Origin: a virus
Reading direction: 5' to 3' (one strand)
Virus record (IMG/VR): IMGVR_UViG_3300013307_000054
Location: 1-20,654 of that record
DNA length: 20,654 nucleotides
Within the stretch, counting starts at the first letter, position 1, and every line of letters starts with the position of its first letter. A program made the translations under genes and the position numbers. The notes beneath the pieces were generated by a model. That model was given only the letters and a program-made list of their open reading frames with translations, ran no database searches and was not told where the DNA came from. Shown piece after piece: positions 14,437-19,424 of this stretch.

Positions 14437-14979
14437 CTAGCTGTGGGCGATCATATACCGCTTCAAAAGAAGCGCAACATGGCGCCAAGCTGAGCGTTCG
14501 TGCTCGCGCCCAACTACCCAGATGCCCCACTCCTTCAAGCGTGCATTGGGCGCTGTTTGAACGGCGTCACCAGCCATCTGAAGGTGCATCCCTGGCATGA
14601 CGACTTGACCGCGCTTGTGCTCACGCCACTCATCTCTGCGACCCATCCGATAGCCCTCAAGTCCCCAGATGAGCGCGAGCGAGATCGTGCTGTCCGTGCC
14701 GCCAGCAGTTTGACCTGGCTTCAGGACGAAGTTCTCAACTGCGAGGAAGACGTGGTCTGGAGGAAGGCAGGCCGAGCGGACGCAAGACCGATAGAAGTCA
14801 GCCCACAGGGAAGCTAGCTCCTTGATCTGCGTCCGCTCGTCCCCTTCAACGGTTGTGCTGCCGGGCAGCATGCGATCTTTGATTGAACCCGCAAGCCCCT
14901 CCTTGTGCTTGGGATCAAAGATCCCCCACGCGACGCCTGTAGCGCCACCCGGGTCAACCGCGAAGATGCCGATGTTCAT
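14437..14979 (-). CDS. RuvC-like Holliday-junction resolvase / nuclease
   Basis: The protein has 180 residues. The start NIGIFAVDPGGATGVAWG is the first strand of an RNase H-fold nuclease with Asp9. The second acidic residue is Glu82 in FLAVENFVLKPG. The C-terminal REHERSAWRHVALLLKR matches the last helix, where many family members have an Asp (HERDA); here the position is Ser163, with Glu161 and His167 nearby. Such enzymes resolve branched DNA before packaging, which fits the terminase neighbours. The ATG is six bases after the preceding stop with GAGAAG upstream. The substituted residue raises doubt about full activity. It could instead be a structure-specific nuclease of other function. 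Confidence 0.75.
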   Translation of the reverse strand: MNIGIFAVDPGGATGVAWGIFDPKHKEGLAGSIKDRMLPGSTTVEGDERTQIKELASLWADFYRSCVRSACLPPDHVFLAVENFVLKPGQTAGGTDSTISLALIWGLEGYRMGRRDEWREHKRGQVVMPGMHLQMAGDAVQTAPNARLKEWGIWVVGREHERSAWRHVALLLKRYMIAHS

Positions 14980-14985
14980 GACGTG

Positions 14986-15189
14986 CTACTTCTCGAGCCC
15001 ACTCAGCCTCGGCGAGTTGGCGTCGAAGCCGTGGTTGCCGGTCCCGGGCGGATCCTGGAACGCAACGTGCGGCGTTCCCTGGGTCGTGCCCTTGAACTTG
15101 TTGAACGGAGACTTGATGCGCCGAGACGCCTGCGCAGCGCCTCCCGACCCAGCATTCCTCCGTCCACCTTTGCCGGTGAGCTTGAACAT
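14986..15189 (-). CDS. Small basic Gly-rich protein
   Basis: The protein has 67 residues and begins MFKLTGKGGRRNAGSGGAAQ, then ASRRIKSPFNKFKGTTQG. It is basic and Gly/Ser/Asn-rich and probably mostly disordered, with a possible nucleic acid-binding character. The ATG at 15189 has a strong site (GAGGAGGTGTAC upstream). A longer reading from 15297 overlaps the DUF1508 gene and lacks such a site. No family is recognised. It precedes the RuvC-like gene by six bases and may be co-translated with it. Confidence 0.7.
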   Translation of the reverse strand: MFKLTGKGGRRNAGSGGAAQASRRIKSPFNKFKGTTQGTPHVAFQDPPGTGNHGFDANSPRLSGLEK

Positions 15190-15202
15190 GTACACCTCCT
15201 CT

Positions 15203-15376
15203 CTACTGGTCGATGGGTACTCCAGGGAAGACTTCTCCGGCGGCTCTGACTGCGTCCTCGTGACGGCCGTGACCCTCGCCCTGCGCGACGATCTCACCGT
15301 TGGCTCCCTTGGCGCGCCAGTACCACTGCTCGTCTTCGCCCTGGAACGTCTCGATGTTTGTTGCGTTCGTATCCAC
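15203..15376 (-). CDS. DUF1508 (YegP-like) small protein
   Basis: The protein has 57 residues and carries one copy of the DUF1508 pattern: FQGEDEQWYWRAKGANGEIV, then AQGEGHGRHEDAVRAAGEV. The family normally has the order F-x-x-x-W-Y-W-R-x-x-x-x-NG-x-x-I/V-A-x-(S/G)-E-x-Y/H and is a small alpha/beta fold of unclear role, often duplicated in bacterial YegP. The start is set at a GTG (15374-15376) because AAGGGAGG lies three bases upstream. A longer reading from an ATG at 15547 would overlap the zinc-ribbon gene and has no ribosome-binding site. It is followed by a strong site for the next gene. Function in the phage is unknown. Confidence 0.75.
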   Translation of the reverse strand: MDTNATNIETFQGEDEQWYWRAKGANGEIVAQGEGHGRHEDAVRAAGEVFPGVPIDQ

Positions 15377-15408
15377 GTGCCTCCCTTCGTCCGTGAGTAT
15401 AACCGCTG

Positions 15409-15534
15409 TCACTCGTCGGGAAACTCTAGCATGAAGCGACGGCAAACGGGACAGCACCAGACACGAATGCCGCCATCGTCTACGACGTGCTCGCAGAACA
15501 CCATGGGATGGCGACGCGTGAGAGCAATCGGCAT
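15409..15534 (-). CDS. Tiny zinc-ribbon-like protein, 41 residues
   Basis: This short frame encodes MPIALTRRHPMVFCEHVVDD followed by GGIRVWCCPVCRRFMLEFPDE. Cys14 and His16 plus Cys-Cys-x-x-Cys (residues 27-31) could form a small zinc site. The frame fills the gap between two real genes in the same orientation. No strong ribosome-binding site is visible before the first ATG; the second Met (residue 11) is an alternative. It overlaps in another frame the upstream extension of the DUF1508 gene. The Cys pattern is the main support. Confidence 0.55.
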   Translation of the reverse strand: MPIALTRRHPMVFCEHVVDDGGIRVWCCPVCRRFMLEFPDE

Positions 15535-15556
15535 CGGCCCATAGCACTTCGGAGGC

Positions 15557-15835
15557 TCAGACAGCGAACCCAAGTTCCTCTGGGTCGCCCTCGAAGATCC
15601 AGACCGTGTCGCTGGGCATGCGCGCGTCGTAGATGATCTCGACAGCAGTCAGCGCTTCGCGCAGGTCGTTGAGCATGACGCGGACGTCAAGGTGGCGTAC
15701 ACGACCGTGCACCAGGTAGAACTGCATGTCCTGCTCCATCAGGGCCTGAATGTGATCGACAAAAGTCTGTGTGAGACTAGATGTCTTGCCGATCGCGCGC
15801 CCAGTCCTGATGTCGCGCACATTGCCTGCGGTCAT
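15557..15835 (-). CDS. Hypothetical protein, 92 residues
   Basis: It begins MTAGNVRDIRTGRAIGKTSS and is mostly helical with LTQTFVDHIQALMEQDMQFY, VRHLDVRVMLNDLREALTAV and an acidic end (WIFEGDPEELGFAV). No family is recognised. The start at 15835 overlaps the stop of the membrane-peptide gene by ATGA, which is typical of coupling here. A longer frame beginning at 15976 would run over two other small genes and is rejected. Length and composition suggest a soluble protein. Being in the cluster of small genes before the packaging genes, it may be a host-takeover or regulatory protein, but nothing in the sequence shows this. Confidence 0.75.
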   Translation of the reverse strand: MTAGNVRDIRTGRAIGKTSSLTQTFVDHIQALMEQDMQFYLVHGRVRHLDVRVMLNDLREALTAVEIIYDARMPSDTVWIFEGDPEELGFAV

Positions 15836-15927
15836 CGGTACAGCTTCCAGAAGATGCCGCTCGCTGCCCAGCCCAGCCACGCAATGGCGAGCACGAACGG
15901 GAACAGTATGTACGAGAGCGTACGCAT
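15832..15927 (-). CDS. 31-residue membrane peptide
   Basis: The frame encodes MRTLSYILFPFVLAIAWLGW followed by AASGIFWKLYR. A single hydrophobic span (about residues 5-25) lies between one basic residue at the N-terminus and Lys/Arg at the C-terminus. Its start overlaps the stop of the upstream gene by one base (TGATG), and its stop overlaps the start of the next gene (ATGA), so it is tightly embedded. This strongly suggests a true small gene. Possible roles are membrane stress, superinfection exclusion or a lysis accessory, but none is shown by the sequence. Confidence 0.7.
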   Translation of the reverse strand: MRTLSYILFPFVLAIAWLGWAASGIFWKLYR

Positions 15928-16160
15928 CAGTTCTGGGAGATGAAGGCCATGACGCCTGATCCGTCGCACAGGTCACAAGGCACCGGAAGCGCCAGAATGC
16001 CGATCGGCGTGAGGATGCCGATTGTGGCGGCGAGGCCTGTGCCTTCGCAGTCCGTACAGGTCCGACGTATCAGACCGCTCATGGTGGTCAACTGCTCTGG
16101 TGTGATGCGCGAGCCTAGATCGATGATGCGTCCTTGGCTGAGTATCTCGAATGCATTCAT
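15927..16160 (-). CDS. DnaJ-type CxxCxGxG zinc-binding protein
   Basis: The protein has 77 residues. Two motifs, CTDCEGTG (residues 35-42) and CDLCDGSG (62-69), match the CxxCxGxG repeat of the DnaJ cysteine-rich domain and would bind one zinc ion. The segment between them is hydrophobic (LAATIGILTPIGILALPVP), which might be a membrane-like hairpin or a core. The N-terminus ITPEQLTTMSGLIRRT is helical. There is no J-domain, so it is not a chaperone by itself. Small proteins of this kind are common in phages of actinobacteria with unknown function. The start follows the previous stop by seven bases, with a weak AGGA. The upstream sequence ACAAATATG also occurs in the non-coding hub. Confidence 0.75.
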   Translation of the reverse strand: MNAFEILSQGRIIDLGSRITPEQLTTMSGLIRRTCTDCEGTGLAATIGILTPIGILALPVPCDLCDGSGVMAFISQN

Positions 16161-16167
16161 ATTTGTC

Positions 16168-16335
16168 CTACCAGTTTTGTGGGTCGCCGATCGCGGAGAC
16201 GAATGAATATTTGACTGAGCAGCCCGTCCTACGGCAGTACATGGTGTCTTCGACCAACTGCGGTGCGAGACGGGAGTAGGTTGAGCCGAAGCGGTGGAAG
16301 CCGAGTCGGCACAGTAGGCGTCCTAGTGATAGCAT
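16168..16335 (-). CDS. Small Cys/His phage protein, 55 residues
   Basis: The frame encodes MLSLGRLLCRLGFHRFGSTY, then SRLAPQLVEDTMYCRRTG and CSVKYSFVSAIGDPQNW. The pattern C-R-L-G-F-H near the N-terminus and C-R-R-T-G-C later resembles small zinc-binding phage proteins of the DUF1660 kind (C-x-x-x-G-H then C-x-x-C/G). No good ribosome-binding site is visible. Instead an 8-bp inverted repeat overlaps the ATG. The stop lies seven bases before the next ATG. It fills an otherwise empty gap in the correct strand and frame. Support is moderate, from the Cys/His pattern and context. Confidence 0.55.
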   Translation of the reverse strand: MLSLGRLLCRLGFHRFGSTYSRLAPQLVEDTMYCRRTGCSVKYSFVSAIGDPQNW

Positions 16336-16359
16336 GCCCGTAGTCTAGCGGACGGGCAT
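16334..16359. other. Stem-loop over a start codon
   Basis: A perfect 8-bp inverted repeat, ATGCCCGT (16334-16341) and ACGGGCAT (16352-16359), with a 10-base loop, covers two bases of the ATG of the 55-residue gene. In leftward mRNA it would sit where the ribosome binds. It might hide the start or be a weak terminator of the gene before it. No U-tract follows in the leftward direction. Confidence 0.6.
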
Positions 16360-16389
16360 TTGTAAGGCTAGCACCCGTTAGCAGGCACT

Positions 16390-16578
16390 TTACGCTGCTA
16401 GGCGTGCGCGGCGCTGCTTCAGTCGGCGCAGGCGCTGCTGGAGGCGAGACCATGCCCAGGGCTCAACCGCTTCGTAGTCCAAGTCGTGTCGCCCTGTGGC
16501 TAGCCGCGTGCTCTCGAGATACTCATGCCATGAGTCTTGCTCTTCAAGCTTGAGCATCTCCTCAGTCTCCCGGTCCAT
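16390..16578 (-). CDS. Small charged helical protein, first gene of leftward block
   Basis: The protein has 62 residues, is highly charged and almost fully helical: MDRETEEMLKLEEQDSWHEY, LESTRLATGRHD and a strongly basic C-terminus (RLQQRLRRLKQRRARLAA). The N-terminal half is acidic and the C-terminal half basic. No family is recognised; it could be a small DNA- or RNA-binding or protein-docking peptide. The ATG is preceded by only a poor GCGGGC sequence, but a TATACT box lies ten bases upstream, so the mRNA may be leaderless or nearly so. It is the outermost convincing gene of the leftward set. Confidence 0.6.
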   Translation of the reverse strand: MDRETEEMLKLEEQDSWHEYLESTRLATGRHDLDYEAVEPWAWSRLQQRLRRLKQRRARLAA

Positions 16579-16587
16579 GCTGCCCGC

Positions 16588-16593
16588 AGTATA
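16588..16593 (-). promoter_or_regulatory. Possible -10 box of leftward promoter
   Basis: The minus strand reads TATACT ending ten bases before the ATG of the first leftward gene. A -35 box is weak (GTTTCA at a spacing of 17). Transcription would begin at or within a few bases of the ATG, giving a leaderless or very short-leader mRNA, which is common in actinobacteria. The call is tentative. Confidence 0.35.
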
Positions 16594-16740
16594 GCCGGTG
16601 GGCGCTGCACTGAAACCAGGGTAGCTTGATGGGCCTGCGGGTCGGCGGCTGGTAACGTGGTACCATGGCGGAGGAACGGGACTCCGGTTGGCTTACGTCT
16701 ATCCGGTTGGTGATGTGAAGTGCGGGTGCTAAGGGTTTGC

Positions 16741-16912
16741 TCGCGCGCGCGGCGCGCGCCGGACCCGGACGGGTGATGGGAGTCTCGCGACGCGCGCGTG
16801 TACGCTCGCGTACGCGAAGTTCTTTAGTTCTTCGTTCTTGGTCTTCCAGTCTCGCGCGCGTGTACGCGCGTACTCGAGGATCAGGGAGTTAGCGATTTTC
16901 TTGCCTCGCGCG
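16741..16912. repeat. Alternating CG blocks with a repeated 14-mer
   Basis: CGCGCGCGTGTACG occurs at 16791-16804 and again at 16853-16866, each preceded by AGTCTCGCG. Further CG blocks lie at 16741-16759 and 16905-16914. From 16853 to 16873 pyrimidine and purine alternate without a break, and GTACGCGCGTAC is palindromic. Such sequence can adopt left-handed DNA or cruciforms under supercoiling. A similar block occurs at 14401-14434. Confidence 0.75.
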
Positions 16913-16915
16913 CGA

Positions 16916-17142
16916 ACAAATATCATGCTTTAGGACATATTTGTGCGATTTGTGTAGCGGTTACGACTCGATTTTCCGATTCGCGGGGGTCGCACCTCCT
17001 ATTTGGTTACAAATTGAGGTAATTCTGAGAATATTTGAACCGAATTGGTGTGGAAATTGACAAATGAAAGAGGGGTAGTACATTTATTCTCAATTCTATT
17101 CAACATTTGTAATCCTATTCGCTTCAGGCTAGACAAATATGT
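16916..17142. promoter_or_regulatory. Repeated ACAAATAT sites, possible operators
   Basis: ACAAATATGT lies at 17133-17142, and its reverse complement ACATATTTGT at 16935-16944. ACAAATAT also lies at 16916-16923, forming an 8-bp inverted repeat with the site at 16935 across a 13-base gap. A nine-base match, ACAAATATG on the minus strand, is found at 16158-16166 next to a gene start. The sites bracket the AT-rich region with the rightward promoter, so they may bind a phage regulator. This is inference. Confidence 0.5.
17057..17084 (+). promoter_or_regulatory. Sigma70-type rightward promoter
   Basis: A perfect -35 box TTGACA (17057-17062) is followed after 16 bases by TACATT (17079-17084), a four-of-six match to the -10 consensus, in an AT-rich stretch. 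It would transcribe toward the rightward genes with a leader of about 900 bases, or make a non-coding transcript. A weaker candidate, TATAGT at 17559-17564, lies nearer the genes but lacks a -35 box. Confidence 0.5.
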
Positions 17143-17187
17143 GAGGAAATGCGGCACCTCTTTCTAGGCTTCGGGCCTCGTACTTCG

Positions 17188-17487
17188 CGAAAAAGTGGTG
17201 ATTACCAGGGGTTTCGTCGCTTTGTATTCGGGGTGGCCCTACCCCACCCCTACGGTACTTCGGCGTTCGTACTTCGGCGTACGAGTACCGCTAGATCGGC
17301 CGCTAGATCTACCCCACGCCGGGGCGGGCTTCGCCCTTTCGTACCCCTACCCCTACGGCTTTGGTACTTTCTACCGGCCGATACCCCGGGCGATCTACCG
17401 GGCGATACAACCCGCTTCCGAAGTGGCGATAGAACTACCGTAGCTAGTACCATAGCGCCTAGGCCGAAAAGTGCCAAATTACCAGGG
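17188..17487. repeat. Direct repeat flanking a block of short tandem duplications
   Basis: A 23-base imperfect direct repeat, CGAAAAAGTG plus ATTACCAGGG, lies at 17188-17210 and 17465-17487. Between the copies are short tandem duplications: GTACTTCGGCGT at 17255 and 17269, CCGCTAGATC at 17288 and 17300, CCGGGCGAT at 17386 and 17398, and CCCCTACGG at about 17246 and 17350. The repeat periods of 12-14 bases resemble iterons. No open frame here has coding character that I trust. Confidence 0.65.
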
Positions 17488-17569
17488 CTTTTCTAGAAAT
17501 TCCCGCTATTTGCGACTTTTTCGGAATTCCGACCCTAGTAATAGGCCGCGCCGTACCCTATAGTTCTAC

Positions 17570-17997
17570 TTAGTAAGGGATAGCGGTTATTGAAGGTTAT
17601 CGCTTACTAAGGGCTCCGCCCCGGGTTCAATACGCGGCTTACTCGCCGCCGTTCGCCCCGGGGATCTGGTAGCCGGTCTCGCCCGGGGGAGCGCCGGGGA
17701 GCGGGGTACAGTGTACCGGCGTAGTGCCGGAGTGCCAGGCAAAAAGCTGGCCAGGAGCCAAGGCCCCAAACCGTCAGGTAAGCCGGTCGGAACTACCGCG
17801 CCGGAAGGAATGGGAGTTCGTAAGCCCCGGACAGAGTAAGCGCGGAAAGCCGACGTAGGCTGAGAGGACGGTAATGGGACCTCCCTCCCTGACGCGGTGG
17901 GGCCTTCATAACCCCACTGCGGTAAGCGCCAGCCCGTAAGCCGGAGGACGCTTACCGCAGTCTCGGATAAGCCGGGATCGCATAACAGGGAGGTACT
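17570..17997 (+). ncRNA. Hairpin-rich leader or non-coding RNA candidate
   Basis: This segment has many nested inverted repeats: TTAGTAAGGGATAGC with GTTATCGCTTACTAA (17570-17610, two mismatches); GCGGC and GCCGC (17633-17648); GGTAC and GTACC (17705-17717); CCGGC and GCCGG (17716-17730); GCCAG and CTGGC around a run of A (17734-17751). There is also a perfect 13-bp stem, ACTGCGGTAAGCG with CGCTTACCGCAGT (17916-17961). TAAGCCGG recurs exactly at 17779, 17937 and 17968. It ends in an ACAGGGAGG ribosome-binding site for the gene at 18002. It may be a long structured leader or a separate stable RNA; no known RNA family was recognised. Confidence 0.4.
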
Positions 17998-18001
17998 ACC
18001 A

Positions 18002-18292
18002 ATGACGTTCGAGATCAACAACACCGAGGCTACGTTCGAGCAGCTCGAGAACGGCAAGGTGAAGATCACGTGTGGTGGCAAGAACGTCGGCACGTTCAGC
18101 GCCGAGCAGCTCACCAGCCTCGTGACGATCACCCTGGCAGCCCGGAAGAGCGCGTACGCGCACAAGCGGGACGCCAAGAAGGCGCAGCGCGAGGCCGCGA
18201 AGGCAGAGCGCCAGGCCAAGAAGGCCGAGACCAAGCAGCAGCAGATCGAGCGGCTTCAGAAGCAGCTCGAGAAGCTGACTGCCGCAGCGTAG
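18002..18292 (+). CDS. Small coiled-coil protein, first rightward gene
   Basis: The protein has 96 residues. The N-terminal half looks like a small beta domain (TFEINNTEATFEQLENGKVK, ITCGGKNVGTF). The C-terminal half is a long charged helix very rich in Ala, Lys, Gln and Glu (KKAQREAAKAERQAKKAETK, IERLQKQLEKL), probably a coiled coil. No family is recognised. A ribosome-binding site ACAGGGAGG lies eight bases before the ATG, after the hairpin-rich leader. As the first gene of the block it is probably made early and in quantity. The Lys-rich helix could bind nucleic acid; this is inference. Confidence 0.8.
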   Translation: MTFEINNTEATFEQLENGKVKITCGGKNVGTFSAEQLTSLVTITLAARKSAYAHKRDAKKAQREAAKAERQAKKAETKQQQIERLQKQLEKLTAAA

Positions 18293-18301
18293 GGAGGCTG
18301 A

Positions 18302-18327
18302 AGCTGGGAGCCTAACGGCTCCTGGCT
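18302..18327 (+). other. Intergenic stem-loop 1
   Basis: The arms AGCTGGGAGCC and GGCTCCTGGCT form an 11-bp RNA stem (two wobble pairs) with a UAAC loop. The stem ends eight bases before the ACAGGGAGG site of the next gene. There is no U-tract, so it is not a typical terminator. Confidence 0.75.
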
Positions 18328-18347
18328 TGAGCTAACAGGGAGGCACC

Positions 18348-18518
18348 ATGAAGAAGTCCGAGTTCGGACCGTGGGCTGATGAAGCCCCAACCGTGTACCA
18401 GCGTCCGCGTGGCGCTGCCCCGAAGCAGCGTCTCAGGACGAAAGGCAATCCGCAGTATCTGCACGTCCCAGCTGGCAGCACTCGTATGAACGAGCGCAAT
18501 CAGCACAGAGGGTGGTAG
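18348..18518 (+). CDS. Small basic protein, 56 residues
   Basis: The frame encodes MKKSEFGPWADEAPTVYQRP, then RGAAPKQRLRTKGNPQYL and HVPAGSTRMNERNQHRGW. It is basic, without membrane segments, and probably flexible. No family is recognised. It has the standard upstream element of this block: a stem-loop, then ACAGGGAGGCACC and ATG. That element and its repetition before the neighbouring genes are the main support that this short frame is translated. Confidence 0.75.
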   Translation: MKKSEFGPWADEAPTVYQRPRGAAPKQRLRTKGNPQYLHVPAGSTRMNERNQHRGW

Positions 18519-18519
18519 C

Positions 18520-18547
18520 GGGTGAGGCAGCCTAGAGCTGCCCATCC
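18520..18547 (+). other. Intergenic stem-loop 2
   Basis: GGGTG and GGCAGC pair with GCTGCC and CATCC, giving 11 bp with one bulged A and a five-base loop. The sequence GGTACTA follows at 18549, then ACAGGGAGG at 18563-18571. Confidence 0.7.
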
Positions 18548-18580
18548 CGGTACTACACAAACACAGGGAGGTACGACATC

Positions 18581-18796
18581 ATGACAGACCTACAGCGTCT
18601 GCTCACGAAGCCCACCACGGGCACTCTGGTCGAGCTCGACTGCCGTGAGAACAGCGATGAGAAAGTTCAGCTGTTCTGGCAGCCCGTTACGGGTCGCACG
18701 TACATTCGCATCACGAGCGCGAGTGACGTTGTGACTCGCCGGGTGCCGAACGACGAGGCACGTCAGGCTTTCCAGCACCCCTGGTGCTACGTCTGA
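18581..18796 (+). CDS. Hypothetical protein, 71 residues
   Basis: It begins MTDLQRLLTKPTTGTLVELD and continues with beta-like segments (EKVQLFWQPVTGRTYIRITS) and a final helix (PNDEARQAFQHPWCYV). It is a small soluble alpha/beta protein with no recognised family. The ATG follows ACAGGGAGGTACGACATC. It lies alone between two hairpin-bearing gaps of the rightward block. It is probably an early gene, perhaps acting on host functions, although nothing in the sequence shows the target. Confidence 0.8.
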   Translation: MTDLQRLLTKPTTGTLVELDCRENSDEKVQLFWQPVTGRTYIRITSASDVVTRRVPNDEARQAFQHPWCYV

Positions 18797-18917
18797 GATT
18801 CAGCCAGCAACGCGCTCCTCGCAGGAAAGCGTAGGCTGAGGCCCATCCCCGCCGAGCGCACCACAGCCGGGATGTGGCCTGAGCCTGGCATAAGTCAGCT
18901 CAAACAGGGAGGATCCT
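18797..18917 (+). other. Intergenic gap with three stem-loops
   Basis: Three inverted repeats occur in this 121-base gap. CAGCC and GGCTG (18801-18838) enclose a second pair, ACGC and GCGT. AGGCC plus CATCCC pairs with GGGATG and GGCCT (18839-18880), giving 11 bp with one bulge. TGAGCCTG pairs with CAGCTCA (18880-18902, one bulge), ending just before ACAGGGAGG at 18904. This is the longest gap among the rightward genes and may hold a small RNA or a decayed gene. No open frame of note was found. Confidence 0.65.
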
Positions 18918-19085
18918 ATGTATCAGGTTCGCAGGATCACGCAGAACGCACGCGGCGAGATCACAATGCTCGTCACGCGCGGTCTCACCAAGCGTGAAGC
19001 TGTTCGGTTGCTGCCCGACCAGGGCACCATTCTGAAGGACACGATCGACGGCGTCCGCACTTACAGCTACGTGGTGTCGCGCTGA
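18918..19085 (+). CDS. Hypothetical protein, 55 residues
   Basis: The frame encodes MYQVRRITQNARGEITMLVT, then RGLTKREAVRLLPDQGTI and LKDTIDGVRTYSYVVSR. The pattern strand-strand-helix (LTKREAVRLL)-strand-strand suggests a compact alpha/beta fold, as in many small phage proteins. It has the ACAGGGAGG site six bases from ATG. The stop overlaps the start of the next gene by one base (TGATG), so the two are coupled; this is the only such overlap in the rightward block. Function unknown. Confidence 0.75.
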   Translation: MYQVRRITQNARGEITMLVTRGLTKREAVRLLPDQGTILKDTIDGVRTYSYVVSR

Positions 19086-19420
19086 TGTTTGAGTGGCTAG
19101 ATCCTGACAGCGACGACGTGTACGAGATCATGTACAACGTCACGCAGTCCGAGTCCGAAGGGCCAGAGCACTATCTCTGGCGCATCCGTACCGCTGATGA
19201 CAGCGGCGAGTGGCAGAAGCTGCCGCCGTTCGTTGACAGCGACACGATGGACCTCATCGAGACGCACTTCTTCGGTGCGAAGCCTCTCAAGCAGACGATC
19301 ATCCGTGTCCTCACCAGTACGCCACGCTGCCCATTCTGCGGTAGCCGAGCGGCTGAGTTCGGAGACAACAATCAGCTGCTGGGCTGCCCTGACTGCGGCT
19401 ACGAAGCACCAGACGTGTAG
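19085..19420 (+). CDS. Zinc-ribbon protein, 111 residues
   Basis: The N-terminal 75 residues are acidic and mixed (MFEWLDPDSDDVYEIMYNVT, EHYLWRIRTADDSGEWQKLP). The C-terminus carries two zinc knuckles: CPFCGS (Cys82, Cys85) and CPDCGYEA (Cys101, Cys104), which together make a classical four-Cys zinc ribbon. Such ribbons bind nucleic acid or act as transcription or host-enzyme adaptors. The gene has no ribosome-binding element of its own and depends on coupling to the gene before it. Family beyond zinc ribbon is not recognised. Confidence 0.8.
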   Translation: MFEWLDPDSDDVYEIMYNVTQSESEGPEHYLWRIRTADDSGEWQKLPPFVDSDTMDLIETHFFGAKPLKQTIIRVLTSTPRCPFCGSRAAEFGDNNQLLGCPDCGYEAPDV

Positions 19421-19424
19421 CAGC

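Larger units (their letters stand above)
16579..18001. other. 1.4 kb non-coding hub between divergent gene blocks
   Basis: No convincing gene lies here on either strand. From left to right it holds: a possible leftward -10 box; alternating CG blocks (16741-16912); an AT-rich segment with a good rightward promoter (16916-17160); a GC-rich segment full of short tandem duplications, bounded by a direct repeat (17188-17487); and a hairpin-rich segment (17570-17997) that leads to the first rightward gene. Base composition changes sharply between these parts. A control region for both transcription units, possibly with a replication origin, is inference. Confidence 0.75.

Noticed and set aside
15557-15976. 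Longer start for the 92-residue protein
   Set aside because: The extension would run across the membrane-peptide gene and into the DnaJ-like gene; the ATGA overlap start at 15835 fits the local style.
16729-16926. 65-codon minus-strand frame over the CG blocks
   Set aside because: The protein is dominated by Arg/Ala from CG repeats, has no ribosome-binding site, and the DNA is better explained as repeat sequence. It is not fully excluded.
17149-17496. 115-codon plus-strand frame in the non-coding hub
   Set aside because: The composition is not protein-like, it spans the short duplications, and it lacks a Shine-Dalgarno site.
17620-17660. GGTTCAAT resembling a tRNA or tmRNA T-loop
   Set aside because: The flanking bases do not pair as a T-stem and no acceptor or anticodon arm could be built.
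17587-18234. 215-codon minus-strand frame
   Set aside because: It runs antisense through the convincing gene at 18002-18292 and through the hairpin-rich segment; there is no start signal.
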